Part shown: piece by piece, positions 1-8,812 of the stretch | Position numbering within the stretch: position 1 is the first letter of the stretch | Layout: the number at the start of each line of letters is the position of its first letter | Source of the DNA: Chitinophaga chungangae | GTDB taxonomy: Bacteria > Bacteroidota > Bacteroidia > Chitinophagales > Chitinophagaceae | Length of the DNA stretch: 64,000 nucleotides | Assembly (NCBI RefSeq): GCF_017742215.1 | Contig: NZ_JAGHKP010000001.1 | Span: forward strand, 248,001-312,000 | Reading direction: 5' to 3' | Program-made: the position numbers and the translations under genes | The notes under the pieces: model-generated | Databases searched by the model: none | The model's input: only the letters and a program-made list of their open reading frames with translations | Told to the model about the DNA's origin: nothing

Positions 1-1
1 T

Positions 2-802
2 ACCGGCTTGGAACTGGCTGTGGACGGCGATCTGATCAAAAGCGGCGATTTCTCCTGGGGCGTGCTCGGCACCATGAGCTATAATGCGAACAAAGTGGTG
101 GAATATAACGTCAATTACCCGTTCTCCACTTCGCTCACACAGGTTTCAGTGAACAAGGAAGGGCTGCCAGCCAACGCATTGTACGCATTCCGTTTCGCCG
201 GTCTCGACGCCAATGGCGCGGCGCAATACTACAATCAGAAAGGCGAGAAAGTAGGCGGCGGCGCAGTTGCGGTAGACGATGTGATCTATATGGGCACCTT
301 GCGCCCGAAGTTCGCGTATAGCCTGACCAATACTTTCCGCTACAAAAACTTCGAACTGGCGTTTATGCTGCTGGCGAAAACGGGGAACATCATGCGCCGT
401 TATTCGTACGACGGTAACGCAATTCAGCATGAGGATGTGGGTAAACGCTGGAAAAAGCCGGGGGATGAAAAATACACGAATTTCCCCGCGCTGAACGCGC
501 TCTCGTTTGATTTCTTTTATTACCCGTTGTCAGACATTTTCATCGAAAGCGGCAACTTCATCAAGCTCCGCGACGCGTCCATCACCTATAATTTTAATAA
601 ATCATTGCTGCGGAAAGCCGGCATCGGCAACGCCAGCATCATGCTGCAGGGCCGCAACCTGTTTATGTGGGCGGCCAACAGCGACAAGCTGGACCCTGAA
701 GCCTATGAGCTGAACGAGCCCAACGCTTCGCAGGCGGAGCTTGGTTTTACGCCCTGGCGGCCCATGCCCGAATTTTATCTCGGCCTCCGCGCCAATTTTT
801 AA
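2..802 (+). CDS. SusC/RagA-type TonB-dependent receptor, C-terminal part (5' end outside window)
   Basis: The reading frame is already open at the first bases, so this is only the last ~266 residues of a receptor that should exceed 1000. It shows alternating beta-strand segments with aromatic girdles, a FxFRYKNFELAF-type strand and the closing phrase GFTPWRPMPEFYLGLRANF, ending in Phe as outer-membrane barrels do. The family imports oligomers through the outer membrane using TonB energy, with the SusD lipoprotein as lid. The SusD gene follows after 13 bp, so the two form a standard pair. The substrate cannot be inferred from this fragment. Confidence 0.9.
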   Translation, partial: TGLELAVDGDLIKSGDFSWGVLGTMSYNANKVVEYNVNYPFSTSLTQVSVNKEGLPANALYAFRFAGLDANGAAQYYNQKGEKVGGGAVAVDDVIYMGTLRPKFAYSLTNTFRYKNFELAFMLLAKTGNIMRRYSYDGNAIQHEDVGKRWKKPGDEKYTNFPALNALSFDFFYYPLSDIFIESGNFIKLRDASITYNFNKSLLRKAGIGNASIMLQGRNLFMWAANSDKLDPEAYELNEPNASQAELGFTPWRPMPEFYLGLRANF

Positions 803-815
803 AACTTAACACTAC

Positions 816-2354
816 ATGGTCATGCGACTACATTCGATATTACTTTTCGCCGCCGCCGCTTCGCTGGCTGCCTGCAACAAGTTCCTCGACGTAAAACCGA
901 AAGGGAAGCTGATACCCACCGAGGTCGCGGAGTTCAATCATTTGCTGGACAACCAGGACATCGTGCGTTATCCTTTCCTCAACAACAACAGCACTTCGCT
1001 GCTGGCGTATATGACGGACAATCTCACGCTTTCTGAAGGCATCGGTAAAATTTATTACAAAGCCAACAACAGCCCGAACATCGACTGTTATTACGGCTAC
1101 ATTTTCCGCCCGCCGTTCAAGAACCCTACGCTGGCCGATTATTTCTGGGAATGGGGCACTTACCGTTCCATGAAATACATCAACAACGTGATCGAAGGTG
1201 TGAAAGAAATACGCAATCCAGAAAACGCGGAAGAGGCGGACGCGGTGATGGCACAGGCATACGTGGCCCGTGCCTGGAGCTATTTTCACACTACGCTCGT
1301 GTACGGCCCCGTGTACAGGCCGGGCGGAACGAACGATACCAAAACGATCCCGTACCTCACTTCCGCGGATGTGGACGCGCCCATGCCCGACCTTTCCACG
1401 CAGGAAGAGGTGTTTTCCAAAGTATTGTCCGACCTGCACGCCGCGCTGCCCAACATTCCCGAAGCGACCAATCACCCTTCGCGCGCGAATAAAATGACGA
1501 CGCAGGCCATGCTGGCTTATTATCACCTGTTCACACAGAAATACGACAGCGTAGCATATTATGCGAACCTTGCATGGACGGCCGCTGCGGCCAACGGAGT
1601 GGATAAAGTGCTGTATGATTTTAATACGCTTTCGCTGGTGAACCCGGCGAATCCTACCGCCAGCCAGGTGAACAGCCCGGACAGCAAGATCAACCTGCCC
1701 ACCAGCCGCGAGATACTTTTCTTTCGCGCATCCGACATAAGGTCAGGCAGGTCCAATTATTCTTATCCTTCAGACGAGTACATTGCGCTGTTCGACAAAA
1801 CGAACGACCTGCGTTACCAATATTACCTGCTCGAAGCGCCGGGTTACAAAACCACCTACAACGGCGTTACTTACAACGATGGTACCAAGCTGCAATATTT
1901 CCGTGGGGAAACGATCAGCGGCGGCCTGTCGAGATTCCAGATAACGGCGGGTTTCAGCTTCCCGGAACTGCTGCTGATGCGTGCGGAAGGATACGCGCGC
2001 ACCAACCGGCTGGCCGAGGCGATGGCAGACGTGAACCTGCTGCGAAAATACCGGATGGTGACCGGCACGCCCGATCTGGCCATGCCCGCCGGGCAGGACG
2101 CGGTGATACAGCTCGTGCTGGAAGAGCGCCGCAGGGAGTTGCCGCTGGCGCATCTCAAACGTTTCTTCGACCTGAAACGGCTTTGCCTGGAGCCGGGCAA
2201 ACCCTGGGGAAAAACCACGATCGTGCATACGCTGGGCACGGAAACTTTTGAAAATAAAATAGACGACCCGGTGTTCGTGCTTCCGAAAACCAACTCCGTA
2301 TTGATCTTTAACCCGCAATGGGGCATCGCGCCGGATTCGAGGCCCTTTAACTAA
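816..2354 (+). CDS. SusD/RagB family outer-membrane lipoprotein
   Basis: A 512-residue surface lipoprotein predicted to bind substrate on top of the SusC channel encoded just upstream. A signal peptide ends in the lipobox LAAC (Cys20), followed by KFLDVKPKG, the usual SusD N-terminus. The TPR-like helical core is recognisable by the stretch AYVARAWSYFHTTLVYGP and the C-terminal signature around LLMRAEGYARTNR and EERRRELPLAHLKRFFDLKR. The start lies 13 bp after the SusC stop and no Shine-Dalgarno is seen, which is normal in this phylum. The next gene (thioredoxin-like) follows after 15 bp, so the three are likely one operon. Confidence 0.93.
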   Translation: MVMRLHSILLFAAAASLAACNKFLDVKPKGKLIPTEVAEFNHLLDNQDIVRYPFLNNNSTSLLAYMTDNLTLSEGIGKIYYKANNSPNIDCYYGYIFRPPFKNPTLADYFWEWGTYRSMKYINNVIEGVKEIRNPENAEEADAVMAQAYVARAWSYFHTTLVYGPVYRPGGTNDTKTIPYLTSADVDAPMPDLSTQEEVFSKVLSDLHAALPNIPEATNHPSRANKMTTQAMLAYYHLFTQKYDSVAYYANLAWTAAAANGVDKVLYDFNTLSLVNPANPTASQVNSPDSKINLPTSREILFFRASDIRSGRSNYSYPSDEYIALFDKTNDLRYQYYLLEAPGYKTTYNGVTYNDGTKLQYFRGETISGGLSRFQITAGFSFPELLLMRAEGYARTNRLAEAMADVNLLRKYRMVTGTPDLAMPAGQDAVIQLVLEERRRELPLAHLKRFFDLKRLCLEPGKPWGKTTIVHTLGTETFENKIDDPVFVLPKTNSVLIFNPQWGIAPDSRPFN

Positions 2355-2369
2355 AAACAACCGTTGAAC

Positions 2370-3494
2370 ATGAAACATTACATGAAACCAATTTTGATCG
2401 CAGCCATCGTGGCCGCTCCAATCATAACCTTCGCGCAGAGCGCGCCTTCTTATACCATCAAAGGGCATATCAGCGGTGTAAAGGAACCGGCGAAAGTGTA
2501 TGTCGGTTACCGTTCCGGGGAAACTTACGTAAGAGATTCCGCCGAGGTAAAAAACGGCTCCTTCGAACTGAAAGGGAAAGTGGCCGAACCGATAGCCGCC
2601 AACCTTAACCTGCAGGCCGCAGGCGCCGAAGGGCGCGACTTTGCGACCGTATACCTGGAAAATACCACCATTACCATCACCGGCGAAAATAAATTGTCCG
2701 ATGCGAAAATAGAAGGCGGTGAAGCGAACCGCTATTATGCGAAGTTGCAACAGGCGCTGGCGCCGGTAGTGAAACGCGGGAAAGAAATGTCCGCTGAATT
2801 TGCCGCGTTGTCCAAAGAAGAAAAAGCGACTGAAGAAACGCGTAAAAAACGCGAAGCCGGTTACGATTCGGTTGACAAAGCGCGAAAACAGATCTATGGC
2901 GCGTTCATCAATGCAAATCCCGCCACCGTGGTAAGCCTCGATCTGCTGGATTCTTACGGGGGGCTGTTTCCGGAAGCCAAAGACCTGGAGCCGCTGTACA
3001 ACAAACTGTCCGGCGAAGTGAAACAAACCGCCAAAGGAAAGGCCTATGCGGAAACGATCGCAAGGTTGAAACGCACGGAAATAGGAGCGATGGCGCCGGA
3101 ATTTGTGCAGAAAGACACGGAAGGCAAAGCCGTGAAACTTTCCGATTACCGTGGGAAATACGTGCTGGTGGATTTCTGGGCTTCGTGGTGCAAACCCTGC
3201 CGCGCGGAAAATCCGGCCGTGGTGAAAGCTTACAACGAATTTAAATCGAAGAACTTCACCGTGCTCGGCGTTTCACTGGACAATGAACGCCTGCGCGCCG
3301 CCTGGCTGAAAGCCATCAAAGATGATGGCCTCCCCTGGACGCAGCTGATCGACCTCGACGAAGAAAAAGCCTCCGACATTTACCATGTACAGGCCATCCC
3401 GCAAAACTTCCTCATCGATCCGAAAGGCAGGATTGTGGCGAAGAACCTGCGCGGTGAAGAGCTGGCTGTCAAACTGTCCGAAATATTGAACTAA
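2370..3494 (+). CDS. TlpA-like thioredoxin with N-terminal DUF4369 domain
   Basis: A 374-residue exported disulfide reductase-like protein. A signal peptide (residues 1-23, ending TFAQ) is followed by a DUF4369-like beta domain (about 28-120), a helical linker and a thioredoxin/AhpC-TSA fold (about 235-374) with the redox motif WASWCKPC near residue 272 and the cis-Pro loop AIPQNFLI. I take the ATG at 2370 over a TTG two codons upstream. The family keeps periplasmic thiols reduced. SusC-SusD-TlpA triads are common in Chitinophagaceae, but what the thioredoxin does for transport is not settled. A hairpin terminator follows. Confidence 0.9.
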   Translation: MKHYMKPILIAAIVAAPIITFAQSAPSYTIKGHISGVKEPAKVYVGYRSGETYVRDSAEVKNGSFELKGKVAEPIAANLNLQAAGAEGRDFATVYLENTTITITGENKLSDAKIEGGEANRYYAKLQQALAPVVKRGKEMSAEFAALSKEEKATEETRKKREAGYDSVDKARKQIYGAFINANPATVVSLDLLDSYGGLFPEAKDLEPLYNKLSGEVKQTAKGKAYAETIARLKRTEIGAMAPEFVQKDTEGKAVKLSDYRGKYVLVDFWASWCKPCRAENPAVVKAYNEFKSKNFTVLGVSLDNERLRAAWLKAIKDDGLPWTQLIDLDEEKASDIYHVQAIPQNFLIDPKGRIVAKNLRGEELAVKLSEILN

Positions 3495-3503
3495 AGATTT
3501 TCA

Positions 3504-3558
3504 GCGGGCCGGTCGGTACCCTGCCGTTCAGTCAAAAACCAACTGGCCCGCACTTTTA
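3504..3558 (+). terminator. intrinsic terminator after the SusC-SusD-TlpA operon
   Basis: Inverted repeat GCGGGCC (3504-3510) / GGCCCGC (3545-3551) followed by ACTTTTAAT. The loop is long (34 nt) and contains weaker inner pairing. It sits between two convergent genes. Confidence 0.55.
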
Positions 3559-3963
3559 ATAATCCGCCTGTCCTATCTCCAGTTTATAGATCTTCCCTTC
3601 CGCATTGACGTGGAATTTCATGTAGGTTTTAAAATCGCCCCATTTGTCGCTGTGGAAGCGGCCGTACACGTCCAACCCCTTGTTCTCCACTTTATCGATG
3701 CTGGTAAAGCGTTCGTGGCCGATCGCTGCGCCAAAGAATTTTTTGAGGTCCATTTTGTTGCCGTCGTCGTACAATTCCGCGTCTGCGGTGAACAGCGCGA
3801 ACCAGGCATCCGCCTTTCCGGCCTGTAATGCGTCTATCGCGTCTTTAACGATGGGATGGGTGAGCAATGAAGTATCCATGTTTTTGATGTTTGAATGATC
3901 GTGCCCGTAACCGCAGGATGTGAGGGCTACCAGCATAACAATTTTTAAGAGTGACATGTTCAT
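3556..3963 (-). CDS. NTF2-like / SnoaL-like lipoprotein
   Basis: A 135-residue protein with a lipoprotein signal ending LVALTSC, then a single domain that reads like the NTF2/SnoaL fold: HPIVKDAIDALQAGKADAWF, LFTADAELYDDG and a final strand YKLEIGQADY. Such domains form a cone that binds small hydrophobic ligands or act as accessory subunits; no catalytic residues can be assigned. It lies 52 bp downstream of the FAD-oxidoreductase gene on the same strand, so it may be the last gene of the polyamine-type operon, though the gap is the largest in that run. Ligand and role are unknown. Confidence 0.7.
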   Translation of the reverse strand: MNMSLLKIVMLVALTSCGYGHDHSNIKNMDTSLLTHPIVKDAIDALQAGKADAWFALFTADAELYDDGNKMDLKKFFGAAIGHERFTSIDKVENKGLDVYGRFHSDKWGDFKTYMKFHVNAEGKIYKLEIGQADY

Positions 3964-4015
3964 CGGGTTTATGATGCAATGTTACGCCGCTGCGCGCGGC
4001 CGGGGTTACAAAATC

Positions 4016-5605
4016 CTAAGAATGTGCTGCAGAATTTAAATACCGCTTCGCGGCTCTTTCTCCGTGGTAAAACGCTTCTTCGAACACGGAAACACCGCTG
4101 AGATCGGAATGCGCGAAGCTGATGCGTTCCGGCTCCGTGGGTTTGGGAGCGGTCATAAATCCGGGAATAGGCCGTACCATGCCATGGCCCCACACCTGCA
4201 CATCGATGTTGTTTACCTGGCGGTAAATGCCGGGATGCATTTTTTCCAGCTGTGTCATGCATTGGTCTACCCAGTCCTTATGTTCCAGTTTCAGCGCGTT
4301 GTGCCGCGAAGCGGTGGGCTCCAGCTGGTCGAGCGGCCAGTACAGGGAAATTACCTGCACCTTTTCCGGCGATTGCCGCAGCGACTGGTGTTGCGCGGTG
4401 ATGTAGCCGAGGCATTGCTGGTTATACATCACATTGTCCCAGCTGAGCGGCGCGCCTTTTTCTTCGGGCAGCCGGTTGAGGGTGATATTGGCTACCAGCC
4501 AGGGCGCATATGTAAAATGTGAGGGCGTTTCGTACTGTAAAAGCCTGCCTGCAATGAACTGCGGTATGGCCAGTATACAATGTTCCGCGATGATCTTCGT
4601 GGTTTGTTGTTTTTGATGGTCCCAAACATGCACCTGCACTTCATTTCCTACCTGCTCCACCTGGTACGCGAGCGTTCCGGTCATGGTCTGTTTTTCGCTG
4701 AACTTCCGCAGATGCCGCACCAGCCTGCCGTTGCCTTCGGGCCAGGTGAGCACCGCGCTGCTGTCTGCATTAGCTGCCCTGCCGCGGCGTGACGCGAAGT
4801 AGTGGATGCCCGCCCAGGCAGACACTACTTCAATTCCCGCGCCATAATCGTCTCGGCAGCAATAATTGATATACCACAAAAGCGGTTCGCTGGTGAAATT
4901 TTCCTTCCGCAGGAAACCCGCCATGGTCGAACAGTCCAGCGAAGTGAAGACGGCGTCGGAAGAACTGTTGGCCACCGGTATGTCGAACGCCCATTTCCCG
5001 TCCGCGCCTTTTTTGTCGCGGTACGTTTGCATCAGCGCCAGGAACCGGCGGATCTCTGTTTCATCCTTCGGGCCGATGCCGAATTGCGGGATCAGCCCTT
5101 CCTGCCAGCGGCCATTGTACAGCAAACGTTCCGAAGGCTCGAAACAAAGCGAAGTTTCTTCGTACGCAGGCACACCGTTTTCATAACCGGTCAGAATGCC
5201 AGCTTCTTCCAGTAGGTTGAGCAGGGAAATATTTTCAGGGTTGGGAAGCGGCAGGTAATGCGCGCCCAGCGGGTATTGCGTGAGATCGTTGCTGCCGGAA
5301 GCAGAATTGCCGCCGGTGGATGCTTCCAGTTCTACCAGCAAAAAATCTTCCATGCCTGCCAGCGACAGCGCCCTGGCCGCGCTGAGGCCCGCAATGCCGC
5401 CCCCGGCGATCAGCACTTTGGTGCGTATTTCCTGTTGAGGAGCCGGCAGCTGCCCTTCGCGCAAACGATGACCGACAGCTGCGGAAGCGCCGGTGATTTT
5501 GCCGGTGATGTGATTGTACCGGCCGCCTTCATGGCATCCCGCCACGTAAGCGCCGCCGGCCAGCAGGGCCATATACCGTAAAAACTCACTGCGCGAAAGC
5601 TTCAT
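4016..5605 (-). CDS. FAD-dependent amine-oxidase-like lipoprotein
   Basis: A 529-residue flavoprotein. The N-terminus has a signal anchor with a lipobox-like end (AYVAGC, Cys24), suggesting export. The dinucleotide-binding motif IAGGGIAGLSAARAL (about 67-81) ends with an acidic residue in VELE, and a second glycine pair TGGNS follows, the arrangement of flavin monoamine/polyamine oxidases and phytoene-desaturase-like proteins. The C-terminal FAD contact is around SFAHSDLSGVSVFEEAF. The start is 6 bp after the spermidine-synthase-like gene, so the two are co-translated. Position suggests that the substrate is the amine made by the operon, which is inference. The N-terminus SRSEFLR resembles a Tat signal but has one arginine instead of two. 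Confidence 0.8.
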   Translation of the reverse strand: MKLSRSEFLRYMALLAGGAYVAGCHEGGRYNHITGKITGASAAVGHRLREGQLPAPQQEIRTKVLIAGGGIAGLSAARALSLAGMEDFLLVELEASTGGNSASGSNDLTQYPLGAHYLPLPNPENISLLNLLEEAGILTGYENGVPAYEETSLCFEPSERLLYNGRWQEGLIPQFGIGPKDETEIRRFLALMQTYRDKKGADGKWAFDIPVANSSSDAVFTSLDCSTMAGFLRKENFTSEPLLWYINYCCRDDYGAGIEVVSAWAGIHYFASRRGRAANADSSAVLTWPEGNGRLVRHLRKFSEKQTMTGTLAYQVEQVGNEVQVHVWDHQKQQTTKIIAEHCILAIPQFIAGRLLQYETPSHFTYAPWLVANITLNRLPEEKGAPLSWDNVMYNQQCLGYITAQHQSLRQSPEKVQVISLYWPLDQLEPTASRHNALKLEHKDWVDQCMTQLEKMHPGIYRQVNNIDVQVWGHGMVRPIPGFMTAPKPTEPERISFAHSDLSGVSVFEEAFYHGERAAKRYLNSAAHS

Positions 5606-5611
5606 TTCCTG

Positions 5612-7126
5612 TTATTGATAAACGGCCCATTCCTTTTCGAAGAAATGAACGAGCGCCTGGTTGTTCAGTTTGTTGACGGGCAGGTTGACCGCCCGCATGT
5701 CTTCCGCGAAAAAAGACATTTGCGCGAAAGCCTCCCGCGAAAACGAGCGGAGATGCTGCGGTAGCGGCAAACCCTTATCAGCGACGTTTCCCGGCGAAGC
5801 CATGATGTATCCCCATTCCCCGAACGAAGGTACATAACAATGATAAGGAAGGGTGGCGTACCCGGATTGCTGCAAAGTGGTGTTGATGCACCAGAACGAT
5901 TGCGGGGCCACGAAAGGAGAGGTGCATTGCACCACCACGGTGCTTTCTGTGGTCAGCACACCGCGCAGCAGCCGGTAAAATGTATTGGTGTACAGCTTCC
6001 CGACGGAATAACTGGAAGGGTCGGGGAAGTCGATGATCACGACATCGAAGGTTTTATTTTGATGGCGGAGCCACTGGAACGCGTCTTCGTTCTCCACTTT
6101 CAGCTTCGGGTGCCGGAGGCTGCCCTGGTTGAGCTTTTCCAGCATCTTATTGCCGGTGAACAATTCGGTAACGGCGGGGTCGAGATCGACCAGCGTAACC
6201 TGCCGCACAGACGGATATTTCAACACTTCCCGCGCCGCCAGCCCGTCGCCCCCGCCAAGGATCAGCACGTTGGCCGGCTGCTGGTGGCACATCATGGGCG
6301 GATGCACCAGCGCTTCGTGGTAACGGTATTCGTCGCGCGCGCTGAATTGCAGGTTGCCGTTGAGGTACAGGCGCAGATCGTCTTTGTTACGCGTGAGTAC
6401 GATGCGCTGGTAAGGCGATGATTTGGAAAAAATGACCTGCTCGTTAAACGCAAGGCTCTCCGCCATATGCATCAACCTATCCGCATACGCGAAACCAGCC
6501 GTCAGCAGCAGGATCACGATCACCGACTGGAAAGTCAGGTAACGCGCCCATTTCACTTCTTTTCTGAACTTCACCAGTACCACCATGGCCACGGCCACGT
6601 TTAGGATGCCGAAGAAAAAGGAAGTGCGCATCAACCCCAATTGCGGCACCAGCATCAAAGGAAAAATAATGGAAGCCAGCAGCGCGCCGATGTAGTCGAA
6701 GGTGAAAACTTTGGACACGAGGTCCTGGAACTCCATGCGGTTCTTCAGAATATTCATCAGCAGCGGGATCTCCAGCCCTACCAGCGTGCCGGTAATGCCC
6801 ACCAGCAGGTAAAGGATCAGGCGGAAAGAGGCCACCTGGTCGAACAGCATAAAAAGTAAACAGGAGCTGACGCCGCCTACGAAACCCACGAGTATTTCCA
6901 GCTGGATGAACCAGCTGAGCAGGTTGCGGGTGAAATACCTCGAAAAGAACGCGCCGATGCCCATCGAGAACAGGTACGCGCCGATGATGGTGGAAAACTG
7001 CGTGACGGAATCGCCCAGCAGGTAACTCGCCAGCGTGCCCGCAACCAGCTCGTAGATCAGCCCGCAGGTGGCGATCACGAACACCGATAACAGCAGCAGC
7101 AAATGCATGGAACGCGGGTTATCCAT
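5612..7126 (-). CDS. speE-like: membrane-embedded spermidine-synthase-like aminopropyltransferase
   Basis: A 504-residue protein with about seven transmembrane helices (residues 5-220) fused to a cytoplasmic Rossmann aminopropyltransferase domain. The latter shows ILGGGDGLAAREVL (about 289-302), VTLVDLDPAV and VVIIDFPDPSS, the nucleotide-binding and catalytic-loop motifs of SpeE. The soluble enzyme moves an aminopropyl group from decarboxylated AdoMet to putrescine; membrane forms are widespread but poorly characterised. I place the start at ATG 7126, because it overlaps the DUF350 stop codon by 8 nt, typical of coupled translation; an in-frame start 33 nt upstream would lengthen the overlap. 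It belongs to the minus-strand operon headed by the SpeD-like gene. Confidence 0.88.
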   Translation of the reverse strand: MDNPRSMHLLLLLSVFVIATCGLIYELVAGTLASYLLGDSVTQFSTIIGAYLFSMGIGAFFSRYFTRNLLSWFIQLEILVGFVGGVSSCLLFMLFDQVASFRLILYLLVGITGTLVGLEIPLLMNILKNRMEFQDLVSKVFTFDYIGALLASIIFPLMLVPQLGLMRTSFFFGILNVAVAMVVLVKFRKEVKWARYLTFQSVIVILLLTAGFAYADRLMHMAESLAFNEQVIFSKSSPYQRIVLTRNKDDLRLYLNGNLQFSARDEYRYHEALVHPPMMCHQQPANVLILGGGDGLAAREVLKYPSVRQVTLVDLDPAVTELFTGNKMLEKLNQGSLRHPKLKVENEDAFQWLRHQNKTFDVVIIDFPDPSSYSVGKLYTNTFYRLLRGVLTTESTVVVQCTSPFVAPQSFWCINTTLQQSGYATLPYHCYVPSFGEWGYIMASPGNVADKGLPLPQHLRSFSREAFAQMSFFAEDMRAVNLPVNKLNNQALVHFFEKEWAVYQ

Positions 7127-7337
7127 GGATCGCCGAACTGATAATAATGGCGATGGCAATGATATACGCCGCGAATACGACCGCGATGGCCATGTTTTTA
7201 TTTTGCACCAGCTCTTTCCAGGTGTTTTCCGGCGTTAATTTTTCGATGATCCAGAAAGATACCAGCAGGATGATGATGCCGATAACGGAATAAACGATGG
7301 ACGCTACGATGTACTTCAGTTGTAATACGTCTGACAT
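7119..7337 (-). CDS. DUF350 (YjfL-type) small membrane protein
   Basis: A 72-residue protein with two transmembrane helices: VASIVYSVIGIIILLVSFW and a second around AIAVVFAAYIIAIAIIISS, separated by the cytoplasmic loop EKLTPENTWKELVQNKN. This matches one repeat of the DUF350 family, which often occurs as two repeats in YjfL; here there is one, so it probably dimerises (inference). Biochemical function is unknown. It overlaps the next gene by 8 nt and follows the 63-residue membrane peptide by 10 bp, a conserved-looking cassette with DUF4178 and polyamine enzymes. Confidence 0.85.
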   Translation of the reverse strand: MSDVLQLKYIVASIVYSVIGIIILLVSFWIIEKLTPENTWKELVQNKNMAIAVVFAAYIIAIAIIISSAIHG

Positions 7338-7347
7338 ATAGGTTGTT

Positions 7348-7539
7348 TTATTTATGATAAAAATGACTGCGCCCGGAAGAGCCCCTGGCGGCGGACCTTT
7401 CCTCGCCCGGCTTCCAGTCTTCCGTGTTTTTACAATTGCAATACCTGATCGCGCGCACGTTGCCGTACATGTAAAGCACCAGCAGGCAGGCCGCTACAAT
7501 GCCGGGCGCCAGGTATGGCCTGATCCTTTTATTCGTCAT
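7348..7539 (-). CDS. small single-pass membrane protein of the polyamine-type operon
   Basis: A 63-residue protein with one transmembrane helix (APGIVAACLLVLYMYGNV) and a basic, glycine/serine-rich tail carrying a CNC motif directly after the membrane. I choose ATG 7539, which overlaps the DUF4178 stop by 11 nt; an in-frame start upstream would reach deep into that gene. No family is recognised. Its fixed position between DUF4178 and DUF350 suggests a subunit of the same membrane complex. Confidence 0.65.
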   Translation of the reverse strand: MTNKRIRPYLAPGIVAACLLVLYMYGNVRAIRYCNCKNTEDWKPGEERSAARGSSGRSHFYHK

Positions 7540-8809
7540 ATGTGTAAGTTGTGAAAGGGCTGTTGTACCAGCGGTTTTTCTCAAAATTGTTCTCCCATGC
7601 AAATACGATGGCCGCAAAACCCGCCATGATGCCCATGGCCCAGAGCGCGTTCCACCAGGTAGCCACGTCTTGCCGCAGCACGATGTTCAGCTCCGCGCCG
7701 TCGACCGATTGGTCTTTGAACAGGTTGACGACCATATGATACCGGCCCGGCTCAACAGTGCAAAGCAGCTCTTTGGTGCCCATCGAGCCTTCGGACCAGG
7801 ATTCGCCGCCGTCTACCCCATGATAATATTCCACGCCGGTGGCGAAACTTTTTTCTTCCCCGGTCTGTTCGTTCACCAGGTCGATGGCCGCTTCCACCCA
7901 GTTGTTACTCAATATCGCGTAACTCGAAACTTCCAGGTTGGATACGCCGCCGGTGATCTCGAACGATGGCGAGACGATGGGTTTGGCCACGGTGCTGTCG
8001 TTTACCTGCACTACATGGCTGTACACTTCTTTGTACATCGCGTTGGACGCGTAAAAATATTGCGCGATGAAAACGATAGCGCAGAAAATGAGCGCCGTTA
8101 CGATCACTTCGCCGCTGGTGAACCACCGGCTAAAAGGCTGCGCGGGGCTTACGCCTTCGCGGATGGGCAGGTAATATTTGAGATTGAACGCTTTTTTCAT
8201 ATCCCGGGGCCGCATGTACCGAGAGATGGAATAGTCTTTGTCGCCCTGGTCGTTCTCCAGCGCGAGCAGCAGCGGCGGGGCGATATATTCCCGGCAAACG
8301 ACTGCTTTTTCGGTCGTAGGGTCGTAGGGGAATTCGCCGGAAAGATGGTAATACACGGCTTTGTATTCGGTGAACAGCTCGAAGTCTTCGTTTTGATAGA
8401 CTGCGATCTTGTCTTCTTCCAGCTGTTTTTTTAATTCCGGCGTCAGTTCGGTTTCGGGGATGTTCTGCACGAACAGCCAGTGGCCGTTGTATTCAGACAG
8501 CCATACGGTTTTGCCGGTGAGCACATCTTTGAGCCAGTATTCCTGCCAGCGTTCGGGCTGCCCGGGCTCATTGCGCTGCGCGAAGCCCATCATGCGGTAT
8601 TCCTGTCCGTCGATGATGCCGGTTTCGCCGGGCTCCAAAACGGGAGAGGTGGTAGCTTTTGCGTTGCGGAGCAGTTTTACGAACCGGCCGTCTTTTTTCT
8701 GAAACCAGGAAGCGCATTCGCTGCAGCCGAAATATTCCGTATCGGCATTCCAGCTTTCATGCACGTGGCGGCAGTCCGGGCAAACGATGGTATGTGGAGA
8801 ATCAGGCAT
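7529..8809 (-). CDS. DUF4178 membrane protein with N-terminal zinc ribbon
   Basis: A 426-residue protein. Residues 10-32 hold a CxxC...CxxC zinc ribbon (C10, C13, C29, C32). Residues ~45-190 are the DUF4178 domain (GETGIIDGQEYRMMGFAQR, WQEYWLKD, WLSEYNGHW). One transmembrane helix follows near 235-257 (VIVTALIFCAIVFIAQYFY), then an extracytoplasmic beta-rich region (~260-390) and a second helix (~392-412). The cytoplasmic head and outer domain joined by two helices suggest a membrane sensor or scaffold. It starts 3 bp after the SpeD-like gene. DUF4178 is known to neighbour DUF350, polyamine enzymes and PspA-like proteins, but no function has been demonstrated that I know of. Confidence 0.85.
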   Translation of the reverse strand: MPDSPHTIVCPDCRHVHESWNADTEYFGCSECASWFQKKDGRFVKLLRNAKATTSPVLEPGETGIIDGQEYRMMGFAQRNEPGQPERWQEYWLKDVLTGKTVWLSEYNGHWLFVQNIPETELTPELKKQLEEDKIAVYQNEDFELFTEYKAVYYHLSGEFPYDPTTEKAVVCREYIAPPLLLALENDQGDKDYSISRYMRPRDMKKAFNLKYYLPIREGVSPAQPFSRWFTSGEVIVTALIFCAIVFIAQYFYASNAMYKEVYSHVVQVNDSTVAKPIVSPSFEITGGVSNLEVSSYAILSNNWVEAAIDLVNEQTGEEKSFATGVEYYHGVDGGESWSEGSMGTKELLCTVEPGRYHMVVNLFKDQSVDGAELNIVLRQDVATWWNALWAMGIMAGFAAIVFAWENNFEKNRWYNSPFTTYTYDE

Positions 8810-8812
8810 AGG

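Noticed and set aside
1770..3026. 418-codon open frame on the minus strand across the SusD and TlpA genes
   Set aside because: It is antisense to two well-supported genes and its translation is rich in Phe, His, Arg and Val as expected of a shadow in GC-biased coding sequence.
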